From Gracilibacillus orientalis (GTDB lineage: Bacteria > Bacillota > Bacilli > Bacillales > Amphibacillaceae), in contig NZ_FOTR01000005.1 in the NCBI RefSeq assembly GCF_900114645.1, positions 124,001 through 188,000 of the forward strand: DNA of 64,000 nt, written 5' to 3'. This document shows, piece by piece, positions 18,676 to 27,617 of the stretch. The notes below the pieces were generated by a model, which was not told the origin of the DNA, searched no databases, and was given only the letters and a program-made list of their open reading frames with translations. The position numbers were made by a program, and so were the translations under genes. Positions within the stretch are counted from its first letter, which is position 1. Every line of letters begins with the position of its first letter.

Positions 18676-19077
18676 ATGAAGCTACCAATCGTAGTCTCAG
18701 ATGATAGTAAAGAACCAATTTATTATCAAATTGAACTACAAATCAAAACATTAATTGTCAGTGGTCAGCTGCAAGCAGGTACAGCACTGCCTTCTATTCG
18801 GGCTTTATCGCATGATCTATCTTGTAGTGTCATTACGACAAGAAGAGCATATCAAGATCTCGAGAATAACGGTTTTATTGAAACGGTGCAAGGAAAAGGA
18901 ACCTTTATAAAGGCCTTAGAGTCGAATGCCCAGATGCAAATAAGGGAAGAAGTCGTATATTCAACCTTTAAAAAAGCGATAGAAGAAAGCAAGTTGATGG
19001 GGTACTCACTCAAACAGTTAAGAGAGATAAGCGATAAAGTGTTTGATGATCTAGCGAAAGGAGAGAATCAGGAATGA
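18676..19077 (+). CDS. GntR-family regulator, YtrA subfamily
   Basis: A 133-residue regulator. The N-terminal winged helix-turn-helix (PIYYQIELQIKTLIVSGQL, then LPSIRALSHDL and GTFIKALES) is of the GntR type, and the short C-terminal tail without an effector domain places it in the YtrA subfamily, which represses its own ABC exporter operon. The stop overlaps the ATPase start by 4 bases (ATGA), indicating translational coupling. Confidence 0.88.
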   Translation: MKLPIVVSDDSKEPIYYQIELQIKTLIVSGQLQAGTALPSIRALSHDLSCSVITTRRAYQDLENNGFIETVQGKGTFIKALESNAQMQIREEVVYSTFKKAIEESKLMGYSLKQLREISDKVFDDLAKGENQE

Positions 19078-19937
19078 ATCAGGTCGTTGAGATTCAATCA
19101 CTCGAAAAGCGATATAAAAATTTTAAGTTGGGCCAACTCGATCTTGCAATAGAAGCAGGTACGGTTGTAGCTCTGTTAGGATCTAATGGATCAGGAAAAA
19201 GCACACTATTACAATTGCTTATCAAGTTAAGACAACCCGATAATGGCAACGTCAAACTATTTGGAATGAACATCAATGAACAAGAAGTTCAAGTTAAAGA
19301 ACGTATTGGATATGTAGGTAGTGGCCTATATGAGGCTTTTAATAAATTCACCGTGGATGGGCTTAGTGAACTTGTTGGACATTGGTATACCAATTGGGAT
19401 CAGGCATACTATGAGATGTTGATTAATAGATATGACATTAATCGGAAAGAGAAATTTGCTCATTGTTCGATGGGTACAAAGAAAAAGATAGAATTTGTTT
19501 TAGCAATGGCTCATCATCCTAAGCTTTTATTATTGGACGAACCGACAGCTAATGTAGATTTGATTTCTCAACAACGAATGCGAGAGGATTTATCGCAGTT
19601 TATGGAAGATGACCAACATACAATTCTAATGGCTACTCATCAGCAGGAGGAAGTCAAGCAATTATGCGATTATATCTGCTTGTTAGCTGATGGCCAAATC
19701 AAAGATATGTTTGAAAAAGATGAGGTGCAACAGCGCTGGGCTAGAGTATGGTTATCTCATTTGCCTAATCAATTAAAAGATGATGTAAGAGTGTGGCAAA
19801 TAGAAGAAAGTCCAACGCAAATCGTAACTAATCAACTATTAGATATAGAAAAAGAATTGAAACAACAACATATAGAGATAACCCATGTAAAACGGTTAGA
19901 ACTACACGAGATCATGGAATATATCTTACAATCGTAA
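19074..19937 (+). CDS. ABC transporter ATP-binding protein
   Basis: A 287-residue ATPase. Walker A is GSNGSGKS, Walker B is LLLLDEPTANVD with the catalytic Glu, and the H-loop is ATHQQEE. The signature region reads CSMGTKKKIEF rather than LSGGQ, a degenerate form seen in YtrB/EcsA-like exporters. It pairs with the permease at 17882 under control of the YtrA-type repressor. It is followed by an inverted repeat (19934-19967) with few T residues that may end the transcript. Confidence 0.88.
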   Translation: MNQVVEIQSLEKRYKNFKLGQLDLAIEAGTVVALLGSNGSGKSTLLQLLIKLRQPDNGNVKLFGMNINEQEVQVKERIGYVGSGLYEAFNKFTVDGLSELVGHWYTNWDQAYYEMLINRYDINRKEKFAHCSMGTKKKIEFVLAMAHHPKLLLLDEPTANVDLISQQRMREDLSQFMEDDQHTILMATHQQEEVKQLCDYICLLADGQIKDMFEKDEVQQRWARVWLSHLPNQLKDDVRVWQIEESPTQIVTNQLLDIEKELKQQHIEITHVKRLELHEIMEYILQS

Positions 19938-19989
19938 AATCTCTTGAGAAATTCTCGGAGATTTTACTTGCCATAGAAAGTTAAAGCAG

Positions 19990-20011
19990 ATACAATGTAA
20001 CTATATTGTAT
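19990..20011. promoter_or_regulatory. Inverted repeat, candidate PadR operator
   Basis: ATACAAT (19990-19996) and ATTGTAT (20005-20011) are perfect 7-base arms separated by 8 bases, about 65 bases before the padR-like start. PadR proteins bind dyads of the ATGTnnnACAT kind near their own promoters, so autoregulation is a reasonable inference. Confidence 0.45.
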
Positions 20012-20075
20012 AACAAGATACTAATTCTTGTTCTTTTTTTAATTAAGTAACTTGCATTACAAGGTAGGTGAGATT

Positions 20076-20405
20076 ATGGCAGTAAGAAGTCAGTTACTAA
20101 AAGGGATATTAGAAGGATGCATTTTAGCTATTATTGCAAGTGAAACAGTCTATGGCTATGAGCTGGCAATGAAGTTACAAAATCAAGGATTGGATGTCAG
20201 TGAAGGCTCAATTTATCCGATATTACTACGGCTACAAAAAGAGAAGTTAATTCAAGGAGAAATGAAAAAATCACCAAGTGGACCGAATCGAAAATATTAC
20301 ACATTGACAGATGCAGGAAAAGAGTCTTTACTCACTTTCCGAGAGAATTGGGAAAATGTGAAGAAGCCAGTTGATCAGTTATTAAGAAGTAAGGAGGAAT
20401 TATAA
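20076..20405 (+). CDS. PadR-family transcriptional regulator
   Basis: A 109-residue PadR-type winged-helix regulator: LLKGILEGCILAII, YGYELAMKLQ, the SEGSIYPILLRLQKEKLI recognition helix and the wing with GPNRKYYTLTDAGKE. The ATG at 20076 is preferred to an upstream one because AAGGTAGGTGAG sits just before it and the protein then starts at the conserved helix. Its TAA abuts the ATG of the next membrane protein, a pairing common for PadR and DUF1129/DUF1700 genes. The regulator probably represses this two-gene unit. Confidence 0.88.
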   Translation: MAVRSQLLKGILEGCILAIIASETVYGYELAMKLQNQGLDVSEGSIYPILLRLQKEKLIQGEMKKSPSGPNRKYYTLTDAGKESLLTFRENWENVKKPVDQLLRSKEEL

Positions 20406-21077
20406 ATGAAAAGCTTGATTGCGCAGAATAATGAGAAAAGAAAGCTATTGAATAAAGAAAATAAGAAAATTTATGAAGATATGCTGATGTATGTACGCTT
20501 GTCATATCAGAAGTCAGGGGCTGAAACGGAAGAAGTATTAATGGAATTACTGGATCATTTGTTAATATTACAGGGTGAAGGAAGGGATGCTTCTGAGTTA
20601 TTCGGAGACGACCCCAAAAAATATGCCAATGAAATAGTTGGTGAGTTGCCACAAACGATTACAAAGAAGTTACTCATGCTATTTTTTATGGGGGTATGTT
20701 ATTTTCTGGGTGTTGCAACGTTTATTAATGGTTTGATTAGTACGATTGTTTATTATGGATTTGGTCGATTAGAATCTTTTGAAACGTATTATATTGGAAG
20801 TTTATCAATAAATACGTTATTGTCACTTGTGATTGCCTTTCTGGTTGTTTATGGTTGTCTAAGGTATATCAGATGGTCTTGTTTTAAGAATGTATCTAAA
20901 ACATTCGAGTTTTTGTTTGCTGGTTTATTTCTTGGAGCTCTGCCATTTGGTATTTTTCTGGGGTTGTTTTACTTTGTGCCATCTTTTGGCCCTGCAATAA
21001 CATTAGAGGTTTATTGGTTAATGTTGGTCGGTGTTGGCTTTTTTATATTAGCGAGAGTTTTTCAAAAGAAAGCTTAA
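20406..21077 (+). CDS. DUF1129-like membrane protein
   Basis: A 223-residue protein: a soluble N-terminal helical part (about residues 1-85, with ETEEVLMELLDHLLILQGEGRDA resembling DUF1129/HAAS domains) followed by five or so membrane helices. No function is known for the family. It starts immediately after the padR stop, so it is the cognate partner gene. RBS AAGGAGGAATT. Confidence 0.65.
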   Translation: MKSLIAQNNEKRKLLNKENKKIYEDMLMYVRLSYQKSGAETEEVLMELLDHLLILQGEGRDASELFGDDPKKYANEIVGELPQTITKKLLMLFFMGVCYFLGVATFINGLISTIVYYGFGRLESFETYYIGSLSINTLLSLVIAFLVVYGCLRYIRWSCFKNVSKTFEFLFAGLFLGALPFGIFLGLFYFVPSFGPAITLEVYWLMLVGVGFFILARVFQKKA

Positions 21078-21082
21078 AGATA

Positions 21083-21120
21083 GAAAAACCCTAGAGATAA
21101 TAGAATCTCTAGGGTTTTGT
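21083..21120 (+). terminator. Terminator after the PadR/DUF1129 unit
   Basis: AAAACCCTAGAGA and TCTCTAGGGTTTT form a 13-bp stem with a 9-base loop; T-rich on the right and A-rich on the left, so it may also serve the convergent CAP gene. Confidence 0.75.
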
Positions 21121-21177
21121 TAGTTTATTCATGGTGAACAAGGGGCCATAAGCCCGCTTATAAGTGAAATTCACTCT

Positions 21178-22005
21178 TTATTTACCTATAAATTGTTGTG
21201 TCCAATGATTTCCTTCTTCTACATATCCAACACCGATGTGTGTAAAGTCTTCATTTAAAATGTTCGCTCGGTGGCCTTCACTATTCATCCAGGCATTTAC
21301 TACTTCCTCTGGAGATTTCTGACCCTTCGCAATATTTTCACCGGCAGTACGGTAATCGATACCTGATTGTTGGATCATATCAAAAGGAGAGCCGTATGTC
21401 GGGCTATTGTGGCTAAAGTACCCATTTGCGGCCATATCTTCTGATTTTTGTTTAGCTACTTTGCTTAATTCTGTATCGATTTCTAGTGCTGACAATCCTT
21501 GTTTTTGACGTTCCTGATTTGTTAAAGCAACGACTTGTTCTTCGAATTGGCTGATTTCAGAGCTTTGATTAGTCTCTTCAGTTTGTTCCTCTGTATTTTC
21601 TTGTGCATTATCTTCTTTAGAAGGTTCCTCTGGTTTTGCTTCTTCCTGTTCAGGAACTTCTACTTGCTCTGCATTCTCTTCTGATTCATTATTATTACTT
21701 TCTTGTTCTGATTTCTCTGGTTCTTCATTAGTTTGTTTCTCTTCAGGTTGTGATTCATCAGGTGTTTGTTCTTTCTCTGGTTGTTCTGTTTCTTTCTGCT
21801 CTGCCTGTTTCTCTATTTCAATCGATTTATCACCGATACATTTATCAATTAACTCTTGAATAGTAGATTCAGAGAAATTTTCTGTTTCTGTTAAACTATT
21901 ACTTTGGACATGATACTGTGTAGATACGGTCGTATTTGCTGAAAATCCTGTTGTCATTACAAACGCTCCAATTAATAGCAGCGTCATTAATAGTTTCTTT
22001 ATCAT
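21178..22005 (-). CDS. Secreted CAP/SCP-domain protein (YkwD-like)
   Basis: A 275-residue exported protein. Start is taken at 22005 (MIKKLLMT) because AAGGAG lies 11 bases ahead; this leaves a clean signal peptide ending near FSANT. A long Glu/Gln/Pro-rich linker (about residues 60-150) precedes a CAP domain with LTNQERQKQGL, SHNSPTYGSPFD, the AGENIAKG block and NAWMNSEGHRANIL, the classical bacterial CAP motifs. YkwD homologues are extracellular, of unknown activity, sometimes sporulation-linked. It is monocistronic. The linker is low-complexity and could be length-variable. Confidence 0.88.
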   Translation of the reverse strand: MIKKLLMTLLLIGAFVMTTGFSANTTVSTQYHVQSNSLTETENFSESTIQELIDKCIGDKSIEIEKQAEQKETEQPEKEQTPDESQPEEKQTNEEPEKSEQESNNNESEENAEQVEVPEQEEAKPEEPSKEDNAQENTEEQTEETNQSSEISQFEEQVVALTNQERQKQGLSALEIDTELSKVAKQKSEDMAANGYFSHNSPTYGSPFDMIQQSGIDYRTAGENIAKGQKSPEEVVNAWMNSEGHRANILNEDFTHIGVGYVEEGNHWTQQFIGK

Positions 22006-22331
22006 AAAGTAATCCACTCCTTGTGTTCTTTTTTTGTACGCACTCATCATAGCATGGAATTATTGTAATAATAGTGGATTATTTTACCAACTGAGTTACG
22101 AGGAATTCTAATCTTTTAATCAAGCATTTTTAAAAAAAGTAGAGTAGAAAAAATTGTCAATAATAGAAAAAAATAATCAAAATGTGCTCTTGACAAGTTT
22201 ATAGGAGCCAAAAACTATGACATTTTGTTACTGATTTATTGCATATATGACAAACTTTGAAAAATTAAAAATGCGGTCAAAGGAATATGGAGTAGATTTT
22301 CAAAAGAAAGGGAAACTCCAAGTAAAATTCG
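22006..22331. other. Intergenic region upstream of the CAP gene
   Basis: No gene is visible. It presumably contains the minus-strand promoter of the CAP gene; I could not pick a convincing -35/-10 pair. It is very AT-rich. Confidence 0.4.
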
Positions 22332-22361
22332 TTTACATATCATACATATTTCTTGTATAAT
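22332..22361 (+). promoter_or_regulatory. Promoter of the antisense RNA
   Basis: TTTACA (22332-22337), 18 bases, TATAAT (22356-22361) preceded by TTG. A perfect -10 hexamer, with no protein-coding gene downstream on this strand. Confidence 0.6.
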
Positions 22362-22367
22362 GAAAGT

Positions 22368-22454
22368 AGAATATGGAGTGAGTGTGAGGATAAATCCTCA
22401 CACTCGTGTGGCTTTTAATCGGATCGTCGCTTGGCAGAGCGGTGATCCTTTTTC
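22368..22454 (+). ncRNA. Candidate antisense antitoxin RNA (RatA-like arrangement)
   Basis: A predicted RNA of about 87 nucleotides between the plus-strand promoter and a strong terminator. It contains a perfect 11-bp hairpin (GAGTGTGAGGA at 22380 with TCCTCACACTC ending 22405) and ends in the terminator hairpin (22421-22448). The opposite strand here is the 3' end and untranslated region of a 44-residue hydrophobic peptide gene, so the RNA would pair with that mRNA's 3' end, as RatA does with txpA. Existence and boundaries are inferred from promoter and terminator only. Confidence 0.5.
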
Positions 22455-22549
22455 TTATGCCTTTTTAAGTTCATGATCGCAGTTGTTAAATTCAGACAAG
22501 CAACAACGATACTAACAGCTAATGCAATAATTGTTAGCGCCACTTCCAT
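22415..22549 (-). CDS. Small hydrophobic peptide, candidate type I toxin
   Basis: A 44-residue peptide: a single transmembrane segment (residues 3-27) followed by a strongly basic tail (KRHKKKDHRSAKRRSD). The start at 22549 is chosen because AAAGGGGGTG lies about 10 bases upstream; an upstream in-frame ATG has no such site. A minus-strand extended -10 (TGGTATACT, 22588-22593) would begin its message about 32 bases before the start. Size, topology and charge fit TxpA/BsrG-type membrane toxins, but I see no clear sequence identity to a named family. Its 3' end is overlapped by a predicted convergent RNA. Confidence 0.6.
   Translation of the reverse strand: MEVALTIIALAVSIVVACLNLTTAIMNLKRHKKKDHRSAKRRSD
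22421..22454 (+). terminator. Terminator of the antisense RNA
   Basis: GGATCGTCGCT and AGCGGTGATCC pair over 11 positions (two G-U) around a 6-base loop, followed by TTTTTC. It lies inside the reverse complement of the toxin codons. Confidence 0.65.
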
Positions 22550-22629
22550 ATATTCCACACCCCCTTTCTGTGGAGAGGGTTGTCTATAGTATACCACAAA
22601 GTCGAACACTTGTTCTAGTTATAACATAA

Positions 22630-22665
22630 AAAAATGGACTTTTCATCAAGAAAAGTCCATTTTAC
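22630..22665 (-). terminator. Terminator of the traB-like gene
   Basis: AAATGGACTTTTC / GAAAAGTCCATTT hairpin directly after the stop codon, followed on the minus strand by a run of seven T. Confidence 0.85.
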
Positions 22666-23838
22666 CTATAAATTGTTGATAAATAATCGAACGATATCAG
22701 TACCTGCAATAATTGTTCCCAATGTACTACCAAGGTTGGCGAAAACAACAATTAGTAGTATTCTGGTAACTTTATTGTGCCAAAAGCCTTTTACGGTATG
22801 AACATCATCCGATAAAGCTTCAAAGTCTGATACATGAGGTTTTTTAACTAAAGCTTGTACAATGCCAGCAAACCAACCAGCAGCTATTAATGGATTGAGT
22901 GAAGTGATCGGTGCTGCTATTAATGCAGTTATAATCGTTAAAGGATGACCTAATGCTAATACTACACCCAAAGCGGAAAAGCCGCCATTCCAAATTAGCC
23001 AGCTGCTTACTTGTTGCCAGCCTGCTACAGGATTAGACAAAAATGTATAAGCGATCAACGCTATAATAATTAACGGAATTGACCATCCAATAATTTTAGG
23101 TGCTTTCGATTTTGGAGGTAGTTTCGTTAATTTTTGGAGATCTTGTTCTTTTTGAATTTCTCTCGTAATTCCAGGAACATGAGCAGCGCCTAATACCGCC
23201 ACTATTTTCTCACCTGGTGCTTTTTTAATTTTCTGTGCTAAATATTGATCTCGTTCATCAATTAATGGTTTTTTTAGGCGTGGGAAAGCTTTTGAAAATT
23301 CGCTTAATACACTGTCAATCGAGTCTTGTGTTTTCATTTTTTCGAGTTCTTCTTCTGAGATTGATTCTTTGGAGAAGACACCGCCTAATACTTGCATTAG
23401 TAGCAACATTTTCCCTTTGATACCAATACTTCGCCATATACGTGCAAATGTGATTTGAATATTTCGATCAGCTAACACCAATTCTGCACCTATTTCATCG
23501 GCGGATTCAATACCTTGAATCATCTCCTGGCCAGGATTAATACCGAATTGTTTTGCCATCCGTTTCTGAAAAGAGGATATAGCAAGATTCATTAATAATA
23601 AAGTTGCCTTTTTCTCCTTTATTACTTGAAATATATCCATATCACGCCAATTACTACCCTTGACTACCGATTCATATCGTTGTTTATCCAATTCTACACA
23701 AATGGAATCAGGCTGCTCCTGTTCAATTACTTGTTTAACCTGCTCTGCACTTTGCTTAGACACGTGAGCAGTTCCAATTAATATGTATTCTTTCCCGTCA
23801 AGTTCTATTCTTGTAATATTTTCATTTTGATCCGACAT
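22666..23838 (-). CDS. TraB/PrgY family membrane protein
   Basis: A 390-residue protein. The N-terminal TraB domain carries LIGTAHVS and the second conserved LGAAHVPGI near residue 218; the C-terminal part has about four transmembrane helices (about 255-275, 290-310, 325-345 and 365-385). The founding members PrgY/TraB shut down sex pheromone activity in enterococcal plasmids; chromosomal homologues are widespread and may be membrane proteases related to the TIKI/erythromycin-esterase fold. There is no plasmid gene near it, so a pheromone role should not be assumed. Monocistronic, with its own terminator. Confidence 0.85.
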   Translation of the reverse strand: MSDQNENITRIELDGKEYILIGTAHVSKQSAEQVKQVIEQEQPDSICVELDKQRYESVVKGSNWRDMDIFQVIKEKKATLLLMNLAISSFQKRMAKQFGINPGQEMIQGIESADEIGAELVLADRNIQITFARIWRSIGIKGKMLLLMQVLGGVFSKESISEEELEKMKTQDSIDSVLSEFSKAFPRLKKPLIDERDQYLAQKIKKAPGEKIVAVLGAAHVPGITREIQKEQDLQKLTKLPPKSKAPKIIGWSIPLIIIALIAYTFLSNPVAGWQQVSSWLIWNGGFSALGVVLALGHPLTIITALIAAPITSLNPLIAAGWFAGIVQALVKKPHVSDFEALSDDVHTVKGFWHNKVTRILLIVVFANLGSTLGTIIAGTDIVRLFINNL

Positions 23839-23953
23839 CCACGATTCCTACCTTTTATAAAATAACTACTAAATGACTATTACTAGTATAGCGGATTATG
23901 ATCAAAAAAAATACTAACAGTGTTGATAATTTAGTAAAAGCTTTTTTTCTTCC

Positions 23954-24838
23954 TTATAATATATCTTTGAGTGTTTGTTCTATTGTCGGAAAACGAAAGG
24001 TGTAACCGGCGTCTAATAATTTTTCTGGTATTACCCATCGGCTTTTTAAAATTAATTCGGTTTCTGTCCGTAAAAACAGCGTACCTAATTCTAATAATGG
24101 AGCAGGTGCTGGTAAACCAACAGGACGGTTCAACTGCTCGCGTAATGCATTCATCAAATGATGGTTGGGAATTGGATTGGGGGAGGAGCAATTAAATACC
24201 CCTTCCATTTCTTTTTTTTCGTTTAAAAATAAAATGATTTGAAATAAATCTTCGACATGGATCCAGCTAAACATTTGCTGTCCATCACCTTGAACACCGC
24301 CTAAACCAAATTTTACTAGATTTTTATATGGTGTAATGACCCCGCCATCAGGACCTAATACAATGGCGATTCTTAAAGCTACCTGACGAGTTTTTGGTAC
24401 AGTACATTGGAAAAAAGCACTCTCCCATTTTGTTGCGACATCCACAGAGAATCCTGTTCCGATTTCACCATCTGTTTCTGTCATCGGGCGATCATCAGCA
24501 TGCCGATAGATCGTGGCAGTACTAGCATTCACCCATAGTTTTGGGGGGATTTCACAAGCTTTTACGGCATCTCCTAACAATTTCGTCGTACCAGTTCGAG
24601 ATTGAAGTATTTCCTTCTTGTTTTGTTCATGATAACGACAATTAACGGATTTTCCTGCTAAATTAATTACCATTTCAGCATTTTCTAAGGCGTGAACCAT
24701 CCTTTCATGATCATTCCACGTAATCGCTGGAGCTTTCCTTGCGATCACCATTACCTCATAACCAAGTGCTTCGAATTTTTGTTGGAAATAATTGCCGATA
24801 AATCCTGTGCCACCAGCAAGCACCACTTTTTTTGTCAT
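23954..24838 (-). CDS. TIGR01777-family NAD(P)-binding epimerase-like protein (YfhF/SulA-like)
   Basis: A 294-residue extended short-chain dehydrogenase. The Rossmann motif is LAGGTGFIGNYF; later blocks are LAGKSV, WVNASTATIYRH, the FSWIHVEDL strand and VFNCSSPNPIPN, with the C-terminal DUF1731 (LDAGYTFRFPTIEQTLKDIL). B. subtilis YfhF and E. coli YfcH belong here; the physiological substrate is unknown. The usual catalytic Tyr-x3-Lys is not obvious, as in many family members. It is separated from traB by 115 bases. Confidence 0.88.
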   Translation of the reverse strand: MTKKVVLAGGTGFIGNYFQQKFEALGYEVMVIARKAPAITWNDHERMVHALENAEMVINLAGKSVNCRYHEQNKKEILQSRTGTTKLLGDAVKACEIPPKLWVNASTATIYRHADDRPMTETDGEIGTGFSVDVATKWESAFFQCTVPKTRQVALRIAIVLGPDGGVITPYKNLVKFGLGGVQGDGQQMFSWIHVEDLFQIILFLNEKKEMEGVFNCSSPNPIPNHHLMNALREQLNRPVGLPAPAPLLELGTLFLRTETELILKSRWVIPEKLLDAGYTFRFPTIEQTLKDIL

Positions 24839-25143
24839 CCAAATCCTCCTATTTACATATTTTCTCTATCATACCAAATAGATGGTCATTGTAAAATTTT
24901 TCTGTGAATTGTGCATATTTTTGTTATAATTAACAGTTAAATAGGAAGTTAAGTAAAGGGAAGTACGGAGTAAGATGATATGTATAAAATTATAAGTATT
25001 CTTCTTTTACATAAGCGTATTTAGGGATTAAACTATGAATAGAAGAAAAGGTGCCCATTAAAGGATTTTAAATTTTATAAACAAGAGTGAATAATTGAAC
25101 ATACTTTGGAATCAAGAGCAATAGAATTTGGAGGAGAACAACG
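24839..25143. other. Divergent intergenic region before pncB
   Basis: Holds an extended -10 on the plus strand (TGTTATAAT, 24922-24930), giving a leader of about 200 bases for the pncB-nadE operon. The minus-strand SDR start has AGGAGG directly upstream. I saw no riboswitch-like conserved motif or NadR-type dyad in the leader. Confidence 0.4.
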
Positions 25144-26601
25144 ATGACGTATGAGGACGATAGCTTGATGCTACACACTGACCTGTATCAAGTCAATATG
25201 GCGGAAACTTATTGGCGTGATGGGAAAGCAAACCAAAAAGCAGTATTCGAATTATATTTTCGCAAACTTCCTTTTGATAATGGCTATGCTGTTTTTGCCG
25301 GATTAGATCGTGTATTAGATTTTATTGATAATTTTGGTTTTACTGAAAGTGATTTAACCTACTTAAAAGAAATCGGTGGATATGAAGAGGATTTTCTCGA
25401 TTATTTACGAAATATGAAGTTTACAGGTACGATTTGTTCGATGAAAGAGGGGGAAGTTGTTTTTGCCCATGAACCTTTGATGCGTATTGAAGCACCGTTG
25501 GCAGAGGCACAGTTGATTGAAACCCCATTGCTTAATATTGTGAATTACCAAACATTAATAGCAACCAAAGCTGCTCGAATTAAACATGTGGTTGGTGATA
25601 GTACCGTGATGGAATTTGGAACGAGACGTGCGCATGAGATGGATGCAGCGATTTGGGGAACAAGGGCAGCATATATCGGTGGTTTCTCTGCCACAAGTAA
25701 TGTGCGTGCTGGAAAACTATTTGGAATACCGATCGCCGGAACTCATGCACATGCGATGGTCCAGGCTTATCGAGATGATTATACCGCATTCAAAAAATAT
25801 GCCAGCACACATAAAAATTGTGTTTTTCTCGTTGATACGTATGATACATTACGATCTGGTATCCCGAATGCCATCCGTGTTGCAAAGGAATTTGGAGACA
25901 CAATAAACTTTCAAGGTATTCGTTTAGATAGTGGTGATATGGCCTATTTATCGAAAAAAGCGAGAAAAATGTTAGATGATGCAGGTTTTCCTGATGCTCA
26001 AATTATTGCTTCCAATGATTTAGACGAATATACAATATTGAACCTACAGGCTCAGGGAGCACAAATTGATATTTATGGTATTGGTACAAAGCTTATTACT
26101 GCCTTCGATCAAGCAGCATTAGGTGGTGTGTATAAATTAGTAGCTATTGAGGAAGACGGGGACATGATTGATACGATAAAGATTTCCGCTAATCCTGAAA
26201 AAGTAACAACACCTGGGAGCAAAAAGGTTTATCGGATCATTAATAATGAAAATAGTCACTCAGAAGGGGACTATATTGCACTAGAGAATGAGGATCCTCA
26301 GGCAGAAGATCGTTTGAAGATGTTCCACCCGGTGCATACCTATATTAGTAAGTTTGTTACTAATTTTACAGCTGTAAACTTACATGAAGATGTGGTGGTA
26401 GACGGTAAAATTAATTACCAAAGTCCTCCTTTGGAAGAGATTCAGAATTATACAATCAGCAATTTGAATCTTTTATGGGAAGAGTATAAGCGAACGATGA
26501 AACCGGAAGAGTATCCGGTCGACTTAAGTGAAGCGTGCTGGGAGAATAAAATGAATTTAATCCGTGATATTAAAGCAAAAGTAAAGCAGAAGGTTGAATA
26601 A
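25144..26601 (+). CDS. pncB: Nicotinate phosphoribosyltransferase
   Basis: A 485-residue enzyme that converts nicotinate and PRPP, with ATP, to nicotinate mononucleotide in NAD salvage. Diagnostic blocks are LHTDLYQVNMAETYW at the N-terminus, EFGTRRAHEMDAAIWG, GTHAHAMVQAY, LVDTYDTLRSGI and the phosphate-binding RLDSGDMAYLSKKAR and ASNDLDE segments. Length agrees with the Gram-positive (about 490 residue) form. It is 18 bases upstream of nadE; the two encode the first and last steps of salvage from nicotinate. RBS GGAGGAGAAC. Confidence 0.97.
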   Translation: MTYEDDSLMLHTDLYQVNMAETYWRDGKANQKAVFELYFRKLPFDNGYAVFAGLDRVLDFIDNFGFTESDLTYLKEIGGYEEDFLDYLRNMKFTGTICSMKEGEVVFAHEPLMRIEAPLAEAQLIETPLLNIVNYQTLIATKAARIKHVVGDSTVMEFGTRRAHEMDAAIWGTRAAYIGGFSATSNVRAGKLFGIPIAGTHAHAMVQAYRDDYTAFKKYASTHKNCVFLVDTYDTLRSGIPNAIRVAKEFGDTINFQGIRLDSGDMAYLSKKARKMLDDAGFPDAQIIASNDLDEYTILNLQAQGAQIDIYGIGTKLITAFDQAALGGVYKLVAIEEDGDMIDTIKISANPEKVTTPGSKKVYRIINNENSHSEGDYIALENEDPQAEDRLKMFHPVHTYISKFVTNFTAVNLHEDVVVDGKINYQSPPLEEIQNYTISNLNLLWEEYKRTMKPEEYPVDLSEACWENKMNLIRDIKAKVKQKVE

Positions 26602-26619
26602 TGGAAAGGGGATAAATGC

Positions 26620-27450
26620 ATGCATTCATTACAAAAGGAAATTATGGAGACATTGAAGGTGCAACCTAAGATTGATCCACAAGAAGAATTTCGTCGTAGT
26701 GTAGATTTTGTTAAAGCCTATTTAACGACACATTCTTTTTTGAAAAGTGTTGTATTAGGGATCTCTGGTGGACAAGATTCAACGTTAGCAGGTTATATCA
26801 GTCAAACAGCGATTAATGAGTTGAATGAAGAACATGGTGAAGGAAAATATGAATTTATTGCAGTCCGTTTACCATACGGGGAGCAGGCAGATGAAGATGA
26901 TTGTCTGGTTGCGCTTGATTTTATTAAGCCAAGCCGAACTATCCGAGTGAATATCAAGGCTGCAGTTGATGCCAGTGAAGCAGCGGTAGAGAAGGAAATC
27001 GGTGATATTAATGAATTTGTGAAAGGAAATACTAAAGCGCGTGAACGTATGAAGGTACAATATGATATTGCTGCTGCATGTAATGGTGTTGTTGTTGGTA
27101 CCGATCATGCTGCAGAGGCGGTTACTGGTTTCTTCACGAAATACGGTGATGGAGCAGCAGATATTTTACCGTTATATCGCTTGAACAAGCGTCAGGGTAA
27201 ATCAATTCTTAAAATGCTCGGTAGCCCGGAACGTCTTTATCAGAAAGCACCTACCGCAGATTTAGAAAGTGACCGTCCCCAATTACCAGATGAAGAAGCA
27301 TTAGGTGTGACGTATGATGCAATTGATGACTATTTAGAAGGAAAACAGGTGTCAGATAAAGATGCAGAAACAATTGAACAATGGTTCATGAAAACTCGTC
27401 ATAAGCGGGAAGAACCTGTTACTGTATTTGATGATTGGTGGAAAAGATGA
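26620..27450 (+). CDS. nadE: NH3-dependent NAD+ synthetase
   Basis: A 276-residue enzyme that amidates deamido-NAD to NAD using ammonia and ATP. The ATP pyrophosphatase P-loop is GISGGQDST; other conserved parts are [32 protein letters not shown] and the C-terminal [18 protein letters not shown]. No glutaminase domain is present, as in B. subtilis NadE. Forms an operon with pncB and ends at a strong terminator that overlaps the stop codon. Confidence 0.97.
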   Translation: MHSLQKEIMETLKVQPKIDPQEEFRRSVDFVKAYLTTHSFLKSVVLGISGGQDSTLAGYISQTAINELNEEHGEGKYEFIAVRLPYGEQADEDDCLVALDFIKPSRTIRVNIKAAVDASEAAVEKEIGDINEFVKGNTKARERMKVQYDIAAACNGVVVGTDHAAEAVTGFFTKYGDGAADILPLYRLNKRQGKSILKMLGSPERLYQKAPTADLESDRPQLPDEEALGVTYDAIDDYLEGKQVSDKDAETIEQWFMKTRHKREEPVTVFDDWWKR

Positions 27451-27477
27451 TGACAATAATGTCATCATCTTTTTTTT
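27446..27477 (+). terminator. Terminator of the pncB-nadE operon
   Basis: GATGATGAC / GTCATCATC stem with a 6-base loop and eight T; it begins inside the last codons of nadE. Confidence 0.9.
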
Positions 27478-27617
27478 ATGTTTTAAGTGGTATATGAAGC
27501 TACGTCCAGATTAGTGGATTTCCTTGTGGAATGATGAATAAAAAGTTTGAACGGAGTGAGTATAAGGAATACTAAGTTTATAGCCACAGGGACTGGGCGA
27601 TTAGACATGTTTTTCAA

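Noticed and set aside
22666-23838. TraB-like gene as evidence of a conjugative plasmid
   Set aside because: No relaxase, pheromone, replication or transfer gene is nearby, and chromosomal TraB/PrgY homologues are common in Bacillaceae.
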